A stretch of 11,977 nucleotides of DNA from Promethearchaeota archaeon (GCA_030620005.1 JAUXAJ010000157.1:1-11977), one strand, 5' to 3'; shown: positions 1-6,745, numbered from the stretch's first letter. Made by a program: numbers and translations. The notes: generated by a model from the letters alone, not told the origin.

Positions 1-2
1 TG

Positions 3-1049
3 TTCGAAAAACTCGAGAAGGAAATAAAGCCTTCAAAAATTTTAGGTCAAAAGTATTTAGAAAAATTCCATGATTTTCTATTGGATCAAATAGAAATAAA
101 TCACACGGTATTATCAAGAGAACAGAATTATAACGATGAAAAAGCCATAGAAGAATTTAAAAATATTATTGTTCAAAATTTAGATTCATTTTTCAAGAAG
201 ATAACATTGACTATTGGTGATTTAGTTTCATTTGCAGAAATAGAAATGGAAAAAGAGTCCAAGGTTATTAAAACTCATATTGATAATTTTAAAAAGTTTT
301 CAAGCGAGATACATTATTTATTAGGTTATATTTTGAGATATAGTACAATAAATAGATATTTAAAAGATGAGCCTGAAAACGAGATATCAGATCCTGTGTC
401 ATTCGCCAATAAATTTCATCGTTTCTTGGAAAAACGAATCGGTGGAATTAATTTTGCTTGGAAATCTTACATATTTGATTGGATCAATGATTATTCAAAA
501 AATTTTTTCAAATTGGACATACCAAACTATTGGACTATAAAAGAAATTTATGTTGATTTTCTGGGTTATTTGGGAGAAAGAGAATCAAATGAACAAAATC
601 CCGAACGATTTTTAGAATTCATTGATAATTACAATAAACGATTACCGGATGGTGAAGAAAGGGAACATTTACTCGATTTTTATAATCAATATAAATTTTG
701 TATTGAAATAAAGGACGAGATTCCAAATTTTATTAGACAAATAATTGAAAACGAATTAACTTCTCTGAAGTTTCTATTAGAAGAATTAATACCGATTAAT
801 TTTCTAAATATTGAAGGAGAAGATGATCTTTATAATTACATCAAGGAATCTGCATTAATGTATTTTTCTAAATTAATTCCCCGACCGCATTCCTTGATTT
901 TAAAGCACAGCATATCCAATGAAGAAAGAGAACTTTTTAATGGCTCTCTTTTTCATGTGATTAATTTCGATTTTAAGGACGATAAATTAATATTTGACTT
1001 AGCAGATAATTTTAAACAAGTTTATCGGGAGTGGTTAAAAGAATTATGA
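3..1049 (+). CDS. Unknown protein, 5' end cut by window edge
   Basis: The reading frame is open to the window edge with no in-frame ATG before a TTG at 81. The gene therefore most likely starts outside the window, and about 348 codons are visible. I do not recognise the family. The product is soluble and predicted mostly helical, rich in Lys, Glu, Ile and Phe, with no signal peptide, membrane segment, Cys pair or nucleotide-binding motif. Its stop overlaps the ATG of the next gene (ATGA at 1046-1049), so the two are probably translationally coupled and expressed from one operon. Codon use matches the neighbours. TTG at 81 remains a possible but unattractive start, because the 26 upstream codons read as ordinary coding sequence. 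Confidence 0.75.
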   Translation, partial: FEKLEKEIKPSKILGQKYLEKFHDFLLDQIEINHTVLSREQNYNDEKAIEEFKNIIVQNLDSFFKKITLTIGDLVSFAEIEMEKESKVIKTHIDNFKKFSSEIHYLLGYILRYSTINRYLKDEPENEISDPVSFANKFHRFLEKRIGGINFAWKSYIFDWINDYSKNFFKLDIPNYWTIKEIYVDFLGYLGERESNEQNPERFLEFIDNYNKRLPDGEEREHLLDFYNQYKFCIEIKDEIPNFIRQIIENELTSLKFLLEELIPINFLNIEGEDDLYNYIKESALMYFSKLIPRPHSLILKHSISNEERELFNGSLFHVINFDFKDDKLIFDLADNFKQVYREWLKEL

Positions 1050-1822
1050 TAAATGGAATAAGTGGAATAAAAAGAAAAACAACTGCTATAGAAAGTACAT
1101 ATAGGTTCTTTCAAACTGTTGATTTAATTATTTCTCACTTTAAAAGAGATGCTGATAAGCAAAAAATTTATGAGCTAGTAAACCACGAAACAACACTTAA
1201 TGGTTTTTTAATTGCTACAGCCGCTATTCATATATATCATAATTTAGGAATTAGAGTTCAAGATGATTTTGAATCTGATCAAATGACTGTAGATTCAACA
1301 AGAACATTAGAACTTAAAGAGAAAAAAATTCTAAAAGAAGAAGTAGAATCTCTGTTAAAAAACTCTTTTAATTTGGAAATTGAAATGATAAATATAATTA
1401 TTAATTTAGAAAATAAATTTATCTCATTTTTGATTGAAGGGAGAAAATCTAAACTTAAAAATTTTCAAAAAGAACAAAAATTAAAAGAGATTGAAGATCA
1501 AATCGAGTATGAATTATTACAAATCATTAGAAATTATCCTCCATTTTGTTTTTACGATTTAATTGGAGACTTAATTGGACTTACTAATGTGACAAAAATG
1601 GAAATATTAGAAGAAAGTTCTGGTTTAAAGGATTTGTCTATAGAAATCGAAAAAAAACTAGAAAAAGAAGATAAGGAAGATAAATACATTGAACTGTCTA
1701 CTTTAAATCGATTGATTACTAAGCTTCAAAAAAATTTTGAGTTTAAGTCCTATAAAGAGTTACAAATTCAGGCAATGCCTGTTAGAATGATAAAAAAAAA
1801 AAATAATAGGATACGAAATTGA
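1046..1822 (+). CDS. Unknown helical protein, N-terminal part of a probably frameshifted gene
   Basis: I chose ATG 1046 over the in-frame GTG at 1031 because it gives the ATGA stop/start overlap with the upstream gene. This ORF encodes about 258 residues and is not recognised. The sequence is helical, with a charged segment near residues 95-160 that could form coiled coil and a Lys/Glu stretch near residues 205-220. The last codons (K-K-K-N-N-R-I-R-N) read through a run of 12 A at 1792-1803 and then stop. The next frame opens at the same run and stays open for 1.6 kb. The likeliest reading is one gene of about 800 codons ending at 3455. The break may be an assembly error, a real mutation, or slippage or programmed frameshifting. 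Confidence 0.7.
   Translation: MINGISGIKRKTTAIESTYRFFQTVDLIISHFKRDADKQKIYELVNHETTLNGFLIATAAIHIYHNLGIRVQDDFESDQMTVDSTRTLELKEKKILKEEVESLLKNSFNLEIEMINIIINLENKFISFLIEGRKSKLKNFQKEQKLKEIEDQIEYELLQIIRNYPPFCFYDLIGDLIGLTNVTKMEILEESSGLKDLSIEIEKKLEKEDKEDKYIELSTLNRLITKLQKNFEFKSYKELQIQAMPVRMIKKKNNRIRN
1792..1803 (+). repeat. A12 homopolymer at the frame break
   Basis: Twelve consecutive A bases form the point where the upstream frame (ending 1822) and the downstream frame (open from 1794) exchange. Losing one A, adding two, or a +1 shift in this run would join the two ORFs. Long A runs are known sites of polymerase slippage and of sequencing error. Confidence 0.9.
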
Positions 1823-1910
1823 TCGTTTTCCTATTTCTGTTCCCGGTTTAAATGCATTTCTAAAAGCAAATAATTTAAAAAAGGATTTAATAGCAAAAAT
1901 TAAAAACGCG

Positions 1911-3455
1911 TTGAACGAGAAAATTAACTACGATCAATTTGAACACCAAATGTTGGCTTATTTAAAAATTGAGATAATAAAACAGTTAAAAACTAATCCT
2001 AATGACTTCATATATTTTTTGCAAAAATTGAACGAAACTAATTTCAGCGAAACTATATACATATTAAACAAATACGGAATTCATAATATTTTACATTTGT
2101 TAAAAGCTGACGAGGAGCTTTCAAAAAAAATTAATCAAAATATGATCAGATATAATATTAAAAAATTTGATATAATGTCGCTAAATGATCCTAACAAAGA
2201 TTTAATATACTTAGCTAAAAAAGCTATATGCAATTTAGATTTTCCAATTTTAAAAGATGCAATGAAAACTAACCATGATTCATCCGAATTCAATTTGTTT
2301 AATTTATTAAATCAAGATAGTATTGAAGCTAAAGAGTCATGGAAATTAATAGAAAAAGAAATAAATTATTCAAAAAGCGATTTTAGGGAGTTTGTTAGAA
2401 AAAAGGAAATCATTGATAAAATTTTCCTAAGAGGATTAAAAATAAGGGATTATTCTCAAATATTATTATTAATGAATTTCGAAACAATTTTAGAAAATAT
2501 TGTAAAGAACATATTTTTTTATCTTTTATCAAAAATCTTACGTCAATTAGGAAGAATTATTGAGATTTACCTTAAAGTTACTAATGAGAGAGGTCTATCC
2601 CTATTAGCTCTAAAAAAAATGCAAGGCACGACAGATTCCGAGGAATGGGTTAACATTAAATTAGAAGAACTCCTAATCGAACGAATAAACAAAAGACAAA
2701 ATGAATTAGTAACTGTTTTTAATGCGATGACTCAACCCTTTCTAGTAAACGGATTTATTTTTGCAAGGTTTAAAAATATTGCTTTAAAAACGGGTATATC
2801 GGAAATGAAAAACACTACAAGTCCAGTTTACGAGGGTATATTACCGTTGAAATTACAGGCGGAGTACATTTCACCCGTTTCTTATTGTATTGCCTATGAT
2901 TTAGTTAAGAGATTCGAAAAATATGTGGAATTGCACAAAATAAAAATAGAAAAAATTATTGAATCGAAAGAAAAAGTTAAAGAAGAAAAAAAGAAGGAAT
3001 TGCGCAAAAAGCAGGAAGGAAGCACATTTAATTGGATTGAAAGAAGGATTACATCTGCTTTAATGAGAATAAATAGCCCAGGTATTAATCCAACACTCCT
3101 ATACTGGCAGAAAAAAGATACTAAAAGCGCAACAGACAATATTAAATTACATAGTGAGTTACAAGGAAATACAGTAGAATTATTTAGCGAATTTTTTATT
3201 TTTTGCATAGAAAAAATTAAATCTTTTTCCCAAGAGTTTAAATTACCTGATAATGATAAAATAATTCAAATGGTCAATAAAATAACTGAAAAAACGTTAA
3301 AGGAACGATTAGGTCGTGTTCCTACTTCCACAGATGTGCAAAACATGATTGAAGGAGAAAGATATGAAATTGCAAAACAAATTGCTAAAAGAATTGGAAA
3401 ATTCTTAGATAAAGTTTTATATATAAAATTTAAAAATAAACGAAAAAATAATTAA
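1911..3455 (+). CDS. Unknown protein, C-terminal part of the same interrupted gene
   Basis: The nominal TTG start is at 1911, but the frame is open back to 1794, and those 39 codons look like real protein (…GYEIDRFPISVPGLNAFLK…). No ATG or GTG lies in that stretch, and the first in-frame ATG is about 13 codons inside the ORF. A free-standing start is therefore weak, and fusion to the ORF ending at 1822 is preferred. The visible part is 514 residues and is not recognised. A central block around residues 265-335 (near NAMTQPFLVNGFIFARF and LPLKLQAEYISPVSYC) looks the most conserved-like and least charged. It is followed by a strongly charged Lys/Glu helix near 343-370. There is no membrane segment or known catalytic motif. 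It ends the operon; T-rich sequence with TTTTTTTAT follows at about 3471. Confidence 0.7.
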   Translation: MNEKINYDQFEHQMLAYLKIEIIKQLKTNPNDFIYFLQKLNETNFSETIYILNKYGIHNILHLLKADEELSKKINQNMIRYNIKKFDIMSLNDPNKDLIYLAKKAICNLDFPILKDAMKTNHDSSEFNLFNLLNQDSIEAKESWKLIEKEINYSKSDFREFVRKKEIIDKIFLRGLKIRDYSQILLLMNFETILENIVKNIFFYLLSKILRQLGRIIEIYLKVTNERGLSLLALKKMQGTTDSEEWVNIKLEELLIERINKRQNELVTVFNAMTQPFLVNGFIFARFKNIALKTGISEMKNTTSPVYEGILPLKLQAEYISPVSYCIAYDLVKRFEKYVELHKIKIEKIIESKEKVKEEKKKELRKKQEGSTFNWIERRITSALMRINSPGINPTLLYWQKKDTKSATDNIKLHSELQGNTVELFSEFFIFCIEKIKSFSQEFKLPDNDKIIQMVNKITEKTLKERLGRVPTSTDVQNMIEGERYEIAKQIAKRIGKFLDKVLYIKFKNKRKNN

Positions 3456-3523
3456 ATAAGAGTGTATGAGTTTTTTTATATGAATATCTCAAATAAATTA
3501 AAACATAACAAATAAAGAGAATG

Positions 3524-3534
3524 ATAAATTTAAG
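3524..3534 (+). promoter_or_regulatory. Possible TATA box for the 91-aa membrane protein
   Basis: ATAAATTTAAG lies about 40 bases before the ATG at 3569. That would place transcription start near 3555, with a leader of roughly 14 bases. No Shine-Dalgarno sequence is visible before the ATG. The whole 113-base gap is AT-rich, so this is a weak call. Confidence 0.3.
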
Positions 3535-3568
3535 AAATCAATAAAATCATTCTTTTCAATCTCATATA

Positions 3569-3844
3569 ATGCCATCAATCATCTCATGGATTAAAAATCA
3601 ATTGAATTACTTTAGAGAATCTCTCCCTCAGATTATTAAGGGGCTTGTTTTGTGTTTACTTTCGTTTTCAGGTTTAGGTTGTGCCATCTTGTTGCGCTAT
3701 TTAGAGTATAACGGTTCAATAATCGCAGTTCTGGGTATAATAACAGAAATGATTTCAATGATCATTTGCTACTTTATTTTTTTAAAGCATTTCAATCCAA
3801 AAAAAGAATCTGAAAAACCTGAAATTAAAAAGAAGAAAAAATGA
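3569..3844 (+). CDS. Small two-helix membrane protein, unknown function
   Basis: The gene encodes 91 residues. Two hydrophobic segments are visible, at about residues 22-46 and 48-73, joined by a very short turn containing RYLEYNGS. A Lys-rich tail ending in five Lys follows, so both ends are probably cytoplasmic. The N-terminal 20 residues are amphipathic. No family is recognised and no catalytic residues are apparent; there is no lipobox. The gene stands alone, with 113 bases to the operon upstream. It ends 15 bases from the convergent stop of the PD-(D/E)XK nuclease gene. The real ATG and two clean helices argue that it is a gene and not a chance ORF. A role in membrane anchoring or stress is possible, but nothing here shows it. 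Confidence 0.6.
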   Translation: MPSIISWIKNQLNYFRESLPQIIKGLVLCLLSFSGLGCAILLRYLEYNGSIIAVLGIITEMISMIICYFIFLKHFNPKKESEKPEIKKKKK

Positions 3845-3859
3845 TTTATAAAATCTCTT

Positions 3860-4588
3860 TTAAATTATCTGTTTAATCAACTCTTTTCCAGTAATGAATT
3901 TACTATATTGGCTCTTGGAAATCAATTCTAGTATCAAATTTGGACTATACTCCCACGTTTTGTCTTTATTGAAAGAGATACATTTAAGATTTTTGATGTT
4001 AAGTAAGGAGCGGGCGAGAAGACCGTAAACAGCCACTTGTGGTAGTGAAATTAAAAATTTTCCTTCTGGTTTATAATCAATTACCTTAACATTATTATTA
4101 TCAACTTGAATTAAATCAATATGACCTGTAACATAGTTATTATTTTTCACTTTTTTCCATATTGGAACTTCTATAGCCACAGAGTCCTTATCCTTTATTA
4201 ATATATTCTTAAGAATTGGTTCGTGTCCTGGTTTTTTATTAATATGGTTTTCCTTGTAGTTATCATAAACTCTTCGAGCATAATTAGATAATTTTGAGTC
4301 CGTATCAAATTTTGTGATTTTCCCCGAACGAATTAATTGCTTACTAAAGCTTTTAACAAATGAACTTTTTATACCTCTAAGCTTAAATTGTGAAACTCTA
4401 GGAAAGCGTTTATCATTAAACAAGTCATTCGGGATTGATCCATCATGGATTTTTTTAAAATATTTTCTTAATTGTACAATATCTTGTCGACAACCATTAA
4501 GCTGCTTTAGTTTTTCCTCATGATGAATATAATTCCAATTAAAAGAATAACAAATTCTTTGATGGTAAAAATCGCGATGTCTTAACAT
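3860..4588 (-). CDS. PD-(D/E)XK (RecB/Cas4-like) nuclease
   Basis: The gene encodes 242 residues from an ATG. The second half carries the ordered motifs of the PD-(D/E)XK nuclease fold. These are Glu140 in VAIEVPIW, the strand GHIDLI with Asp158, then VIDYKP with Asp171 and Lys173, and QVAVYGLLAR with Gln184 and Tyr188, which fits the QxxxY helix of RecB-like members. All metal-binding and catalytic positions look intact, so it should be an active Mg-dependent DNase. The N-terminal 120 residues are basic and helical and match nothing I know. The four-Cys iron-sulphur signature of Cas4 is absent, and no CRISPR array, helicase or cas gene is in the window. It is therefore better read as a stand-alone RecB-family nuclease, in repair, defence or a mobile element. 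It is monocistronic here and converges on the small membrane protein. Confidence 0.7.
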   Translation of the reverse strand: MLRHRDFYHQRICYSFNWNYIHHEEKLKQLNGCRQDIVQLRKYFKKIHDGSIPNDLFNDKRFPRVSQFKLRGIKSSFVKSFSKQLIRSGKITKFDTDSKLSNYARRVYDNYKENHINKKPGHEPILKNILIKDKDSVAIEVPIWKKVKNNNYVTGHIDLIQVDNNNVKVIDYKPEGKFLISLPQVAVYGLLARSLLNIKNLKCISFNKDKTWEYSPNLILELISKSQYSKFITGKELIKQII

Positions 4589-4850
4589 AAAACATGTGCT
4601 CTGATGGTATTATGATTAGTAATCTCAAATTATTTAATGACACTAAATTAATAAATTGATTGTATTAATGAATTATTAATTTTTACCGAGTTTATTAATT
4701 CTATTTACCGACATAAATCAATATTACTGATATTAACTTGATTATTATTTAATATGGACATAAAAATTATATATATATCGAAAATGAATTTTTAATATTC
4801 TATTAGATTTTAAGTTTTCTAGTTATTTTGAAGAATAGAGAAATTAATAG
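4589..4850. other. Intergenic AT-rich spacer, no gene seen
   Basis: About 260 bases separate the nuclease start from the 3' end of the tRNA-Arg fragment. The spacer is strongly AT-rich and includes an (AT)n stretch near 4770-4778. It must hold the nuclease promoter on the minus strand, but several TATA-like words compete and I cannot choose one. I see no ORF, RNA fold or repeat worth naming. Confidence 0.6.
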
Positions 4851-4935
4851 CGGACCCGGCAGGATTCGAACCTGCGACCCTTGGATGTCTTCTAGAGTAA
4901 GAATTATTAGAAGTCCAATGCCCTATCCATTCTAG
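4851..4935 (-). tRNA. tRNA-Arg(UCU), 3' part of a split or giant-intron tRNA, with anticodon-loop intron
   Basis: On the minus strand, the D-loop end and everything 3' of it are complete. These are GGGC (22-25), A26, stem TTGGA/TCCAA with loop CTTCTAA (anticodon UCU), a 5-base variable loop, T-arm GCAGG-TTCGAAT-CCTGC, acceptor strand CGGGTCC and discriminator G, with no encoded CCA. The anticodon loop is broken at the canonical 37/38 site by a 21-base intron (4887-4907) containing TTCT/AGAA complementarity. No strand able to pair with CGGGTCC lies next to it. The sequence just upstream (TTGCCTAG at 4962-4969, or CTAG at 4932-4935) can complete the D-arm but has no acceptor 5' strand. The matching 5' piece is at 6845-6855. 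The mature junction is inferred as GTAGC + CTAG-AATGGATA-GGGC. Confidence 0.75.
4887..4907 (-). other. Canonical 37/38 tRNA intron
   Basis: Removing these 21 bases restores the 7-base anticodon loop CTTCTAA between perfect 5-bp stems. TTCT and AGAA inside it can form the inner helix expected of an archaeal bulge-helix-bulge intron. The exact ends can slide by one base. Confidence 0.75.
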
Positions 4936-4952
4936 TTTAAAATTTTTATTAA

Positions 4953-5219
4953 TTCAAATTACTAGGCAAGCAAGGATTCAAGATTCAAGATTCAAGAATC
5001 ATTGTTTATTGCGCGTATAATACATGCCTGACTGGCTTTCTTTCTTTTTTGGGAATCGTGTTCTCGAGCATTGGGATCTATTTAATTGCATTTAACAAGT
5101 CAATCTTGAGATCGAGTTATAAACCCGCATCGTTTTTCATATTAGAAGCGATACTATTGGTTGTATTCGGAGTCACGCCATCGTTAAAAATCATCTGGTA
5201 TTTTCCTTTATTTCCTTGA
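4953..5219 (+). CDS. Possible small membrane protein or gene remnant (non-ATG start)
   Basis: A frame open from 4953 to the TGA at 5217-5219 encodes two convincing hydrophobic helices, near 5028-5090 and 5135-5185. A basic linker separates them (FNKSILRSSYKPASF), and the end is aromatic (IIWYFPLFP). There is no ATG. TTG at 5049 would give about 56 residues, and a GTATAATA box at 5015-5022 sits about 30 bases before it. Codons before about 5000 run into the tRNA fragment and are probably not coding. The stretch is visibly less AT-rich than its surroundings. It may be a short gene with a TTG start, or the tail of a membrane protein gene that lost its beginning. No family is recognised. Confidence 0.35.
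   Translation, partial: FKLLGKQGFKIQDSRIIVYCAYNTCLTGFLSFLGIVFSSIGIYLIAFNKSILRSSYKPASFFILEAILLVVFGVTPSLKIIWYFPLFP
4975..4995 (+). repeat. Three tandem GATTCAA units
   Basis: Three perfect 7-base copies of GATTCAA stand side by side, followed by GAATC. On the minus strand they read TTGAATC and lie in the leader of the split tRNA-Arg 3' part. The word TCTTGAA that they create is complementary to TTCAAGA in the trailer of the 5' part (minus strand, about 6813-6819), so they may help the two RNAs or the two intron ends to pair. Confidence 0.75.
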
Positions 5220-5288
5220 ATCGCGCGATCGTGAAAAAATGTAAAAAAACTGAGAGCGTGCATAAATTTAAATGGAGAACAAGAATTG

Positions 5289-5367
5289 ATTTCGTATCAC
5301 GAAATTAACTAATGGTTTTTTGGAAATTATTTTGTATTACGAAATACCTCATTTTGTATTACGAAAT
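5289..5367. promoter_or_regulatory. Three 17-bp operator-like palindromes upstream of the endonuclease
   Basis: ATTTCGTATCACGAAAT lies at 5289-5305, with perfect 7-bp arms around a 3-base centre. ATTTTGTATTACGAAAT lies at 5329-5345 and again, identical, at 5351-5367. Copy starts are 40 and 22 bases apart, close to whole turns of B-DNA. All lie between the small membrane ORF and the endonuclease promoter. This is the layout of a dimeric repressor's operators. The cognate regulator is not identified in the window. Confidence 0.7.
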
Positions 5368-5420
5368 AAAAAGAAGAAAAAAGTTCGATAAATTTATAAT
5401 GCAAGATTTAAAAACGGATA

Positions 5421-5429
5421 GTTTAAATA
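5421..5429 (+). promoter_or_regulatory. TATA box for the endonuclease gene
   Basis: TTTAAATAC fits the archaeal TATA consensus and lies about 50 bases downstream of the last palindrome. Transcription would start near 5450, leaving a leader of about 60 bases that contains an A13 run (5480-5492) and the ribosome-binding candidate AGGATGG just before the ATG at 5510. A second candidate is TTTATAAT near 5394. Confidence 0.5.
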
Positions 5430-5509
5430 CTCACGTTAAGACAACAGAGTTAACAGTAATTTAACAAAAAATATCTAACAAAAAAAAAAAAATAGGATGG
5501 AAAAATGAA

Positions 5510-6373
5510 ATGGAAGTAAAGGATGAGATGATTAAGGAATTTAAACATGCCAGAAGAAAAGGTAAAAGTCTAAAGGAGTGTCAGAAAGGCATTGAAGCGC
5601 TTTTTTTAGAAAAAAATGAAAATCTCGCAGAATTGGTGGGCATTCTTTTAGGAGACGGACACATCACATTAGATTACGAGAAAAGTAGTTATAAAGTTGA
5701 AATAGCGTTAAACTCTGATGAAAAGCTTTATGTAGACCATGTATACAACTTTTTAGTTAACAAATTTAACGTGAAACCGAGAGTCTATCAGAGAAGTACT
5801 GAGAAAACAATTGTGATTGATATAGGACAAAAACCTATTGTTGAAGCCCTTATTTCGGGGGGTTTGATGTCAGGAAATAAAATTAAAAACCAAGTACATG
5901 TTCCACGATGGATATGTAAAAGTGCAAGATGGATTCTAAGTCACGAAAATATATGGAACATGAACTACCGTCCGCTCGTAATTCGTTGTTTAAAAGGATT
6001 AATGGATACAGATGGTAGTATTTACGTGACTCATAATGCACGCACGAATTATACATATATTGGCATTAAATTTACTAATGGTTCAAGACCTCTCGTTGAG
6101 GATTTTAAAAACATGTGTGAATCAATTGATATTGAAACTTCAAATATATACGAATATGTTGGTACGACAAAACAGGGCAAGGAATATAGGGGATATAGCA
6201 CAAGCACGGGATCGAAAGCAAAAGTGTCTAAATTTTTAGAAATAGTCATGCCAATGAAATGGGAGGTTAAAAAACCAGAGATCATGGGCAAATTAAGAAA
6301 TCACGGATTGACACTGGAAAACATGTTTTCATACCAGAGACAACATCGAAATACTCCCTTTAACGATTTTTAA
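5510..6373 (+). CDS. LAGLIDADG homing endonuclease (two-motif, monomeric)
   Basis: The gene encodes 287 residues with two LAGLIDADG helices, LVGILLGDG at 42-50 (Asp49) and CLKGLMDTDGS at 160-170 (Asp166 or Asp168). Each is followed by a beta-rich DNA-binding half. Both acidic residues are kept and no frame damage is visible, so the enzyme is probably active: it would cut one long asymmetric DNA site. ATG 5510 is preferred because AGGATGG precedes it and the two nearby upstream ATGs stop at once. The gene is not inside a protein frame, so it is not an intein. It lies antisense within the 1.9-kb interval between the two parts of a tRNA-Arg gene, next to a second tRNA-Arg. If that interval is an intron, this is its resident endonuclease. 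Otherwise it is free-standing. WhiA-type or other LAGLIDADG regulators are less likely, since no helix-turn-helix region is seen. Confidence 0.88.
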   Translation: MEVKDEMIKEFKHARRKGKSLKECQKGIEALFLEKNENLAELVGILLGDGHITLDYEKSSYKVEIALNSDEKLYVDHVYNFLVNKFNVKPRVYQRSTEKTIVIDIGQKPIVEALISGGLMSGNKIKNQVHVPRWICKSARWILSHENIWNMNYRPLVIRCLKGLMDTDGSIYVTHNARTNYTYIGIKFTNGSRPLVEDFKNMCESIDIETSNIYEYVGTTKQGKEYRGYSTSTGSKAKVSKFLEIVMPMKWEVKKPEIMGKLRNHGLTLENMFSYQRQHRNTPFNDF

Positions 6374-6376
6374 TCA

Positions 6377-6388
6377 TTTTTTTTTTTT
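6377..6388 (+). terminator. T12 tract after the endonuclease gene
   Basis: Twelve T bases start 3 bases after the stop codon region, which is the usual form of archaeal intrinsic terminator. It mirrors the A13 run in the leader of the same gene. Confidence 0.6.
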
Positions 6389-6578
6389 CCATTTTCTATT
6401 TTAATTTTATCTTGCAATGAATTAATTGCATAGTAAGATCCGAAGAGCATCTAAACGTGCTTGATTGAAAATTACAAGGAATGAATAATTCTTTTGAAGT
6501 GAGAATATTAACTTTATTTGAGAAGAATATCAGCGATCTCTTGTAAGAAAGGATTAAAAATTGAAGGGAAGGAAATAG
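6389..6578. other. Spacer between endonuclease and tRNA-Arg, nothing recognised
   Basis: The spacer is AT-rich with a short palindrome-like GCAATGAATTAATTGC near 6415-6430. The minus strand just past the tRNA has no long T tract. I see no ORF with coding character and no RNA gene. Confidence 0.5.
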
Positions 6579-6684
6579 CGGATCTGGCAGGAATCTCGTT
6601 ATGGATATAGTTTATTCCAAGATTTCGAACCTGCGATCTTTGGATTAGAAGTCCAACGCCATATCCATGCTTGGCTACAGATCC
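6579..6684 (-). tRNA. tRNA-Arg(UCU) with a T-loop intron
   Basis: This is a complete cloverleaf on the minus strand. The acceptor GGATCTG/CAGATCC pairs perfectly, TA is at 8-9, and the D-arm is GCCA-AGCATGGATA-TGGC with G15 available for archaeosine. The anticodon arm is TTGGA-CTTCTAA-TCCAA (UCU), and the T-stem GCAGG/CCTGC and discriminator G follow; CCA is not encoded. The T-loop is expanded to 38 bases. Removing 31 bases at about 6593-6623 restores TTCGAAT. The intron begins ATCT and ends AGAT, and also holds TGGA/TCCA, so it can fold back on itself. The exact splice sites can slide. It is a close paralogue of the split tRNA-Arg that flanks it on both sides, and it shares a 19-bp upstream element with the 5' part of that tRNA. 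Confidence 0.88.
6593..6623 (-). other. Non-canonical T-loop tRNA intron
   Basis: This 31-base insert lies in the T-loop of tRNA-Arg(UCU). Complementary ends (ATCT/AGAT) and an inner TGGA/TCCA pair are visible. Introns at this place need the broad-specificity (heterotetrameric or loop-extended) type of archaeal splicing endonuclease. Confidence 0.75.
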
Positions 6685-6726
6685 AATGGTAAATTATAAT
6701 TAATCTTATTAATATAATTTATCAAC

Positions 6727-6745
6727 AAAAATCTTTAAATTTTAT
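6727..6745 (-). repeat. 19-bp element upstream of tRNA-Arg (copy 1)
   Basis: ATAAAATTTAAAGATTTTT on the minus strand ends 42 bases before the first base of the intact tRNA-Arg. An exact second copy is at 6899-6917, 43 bases before the 5' part of the split tRNA. It is a shared promoter or activator element from a duplicated tRNA promoter. Confidence 0.75.

Noticed and set aside
2894..3208. Minus-strand ORF of about 104 codons
   Set aside because: It is fully antisense to the long plus-strand gene, and its Ser/Phe/Leu-rich content is the shadow of Lys/Glu codons.
3300..3420. LGRVPTSTDVQNMI resembling a sigma-factor region
   Set aside because: It is a short phrase only; the surrounding protein shows no sigma domains, and archaea do not use sigma factors.
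4314..4523. Plus-strand ORF opposite the PD-(D/E)XK gene
   Set aside because: It is antisense to a gene with clear catalytic motifs and has no promoter or homology.
4932..4967. A separate D-loop intron between GCCTAG and AATGGATA as the only explanation for the tRNA-Arg 3' part
   Set aside because: It does not supply the missing acceptor strand; joining the 5' piece GTAGC directly to CTAG explains the tRNA with one junction. It is kept as an alternative in the finding.
4975..5000. GATTCAA repeats as a CRISPR array
   Set aside because: The units are 7 bases with no spacers.
6036..6291. Two ORFs in other frames of the endonuclease gene
   Set aside because: Both lie wholly within the LAGLIDADG reading frame, which has intact motifs.
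4851..6684. The two tRNA-Arg regions as attL/attR direct repeats of an integrated element
   Set aside because: The tRNA 3' parts differ at compensating acceptor positions and in introns, so they are paralogues, not identical att cores, and no integrase gene is present.
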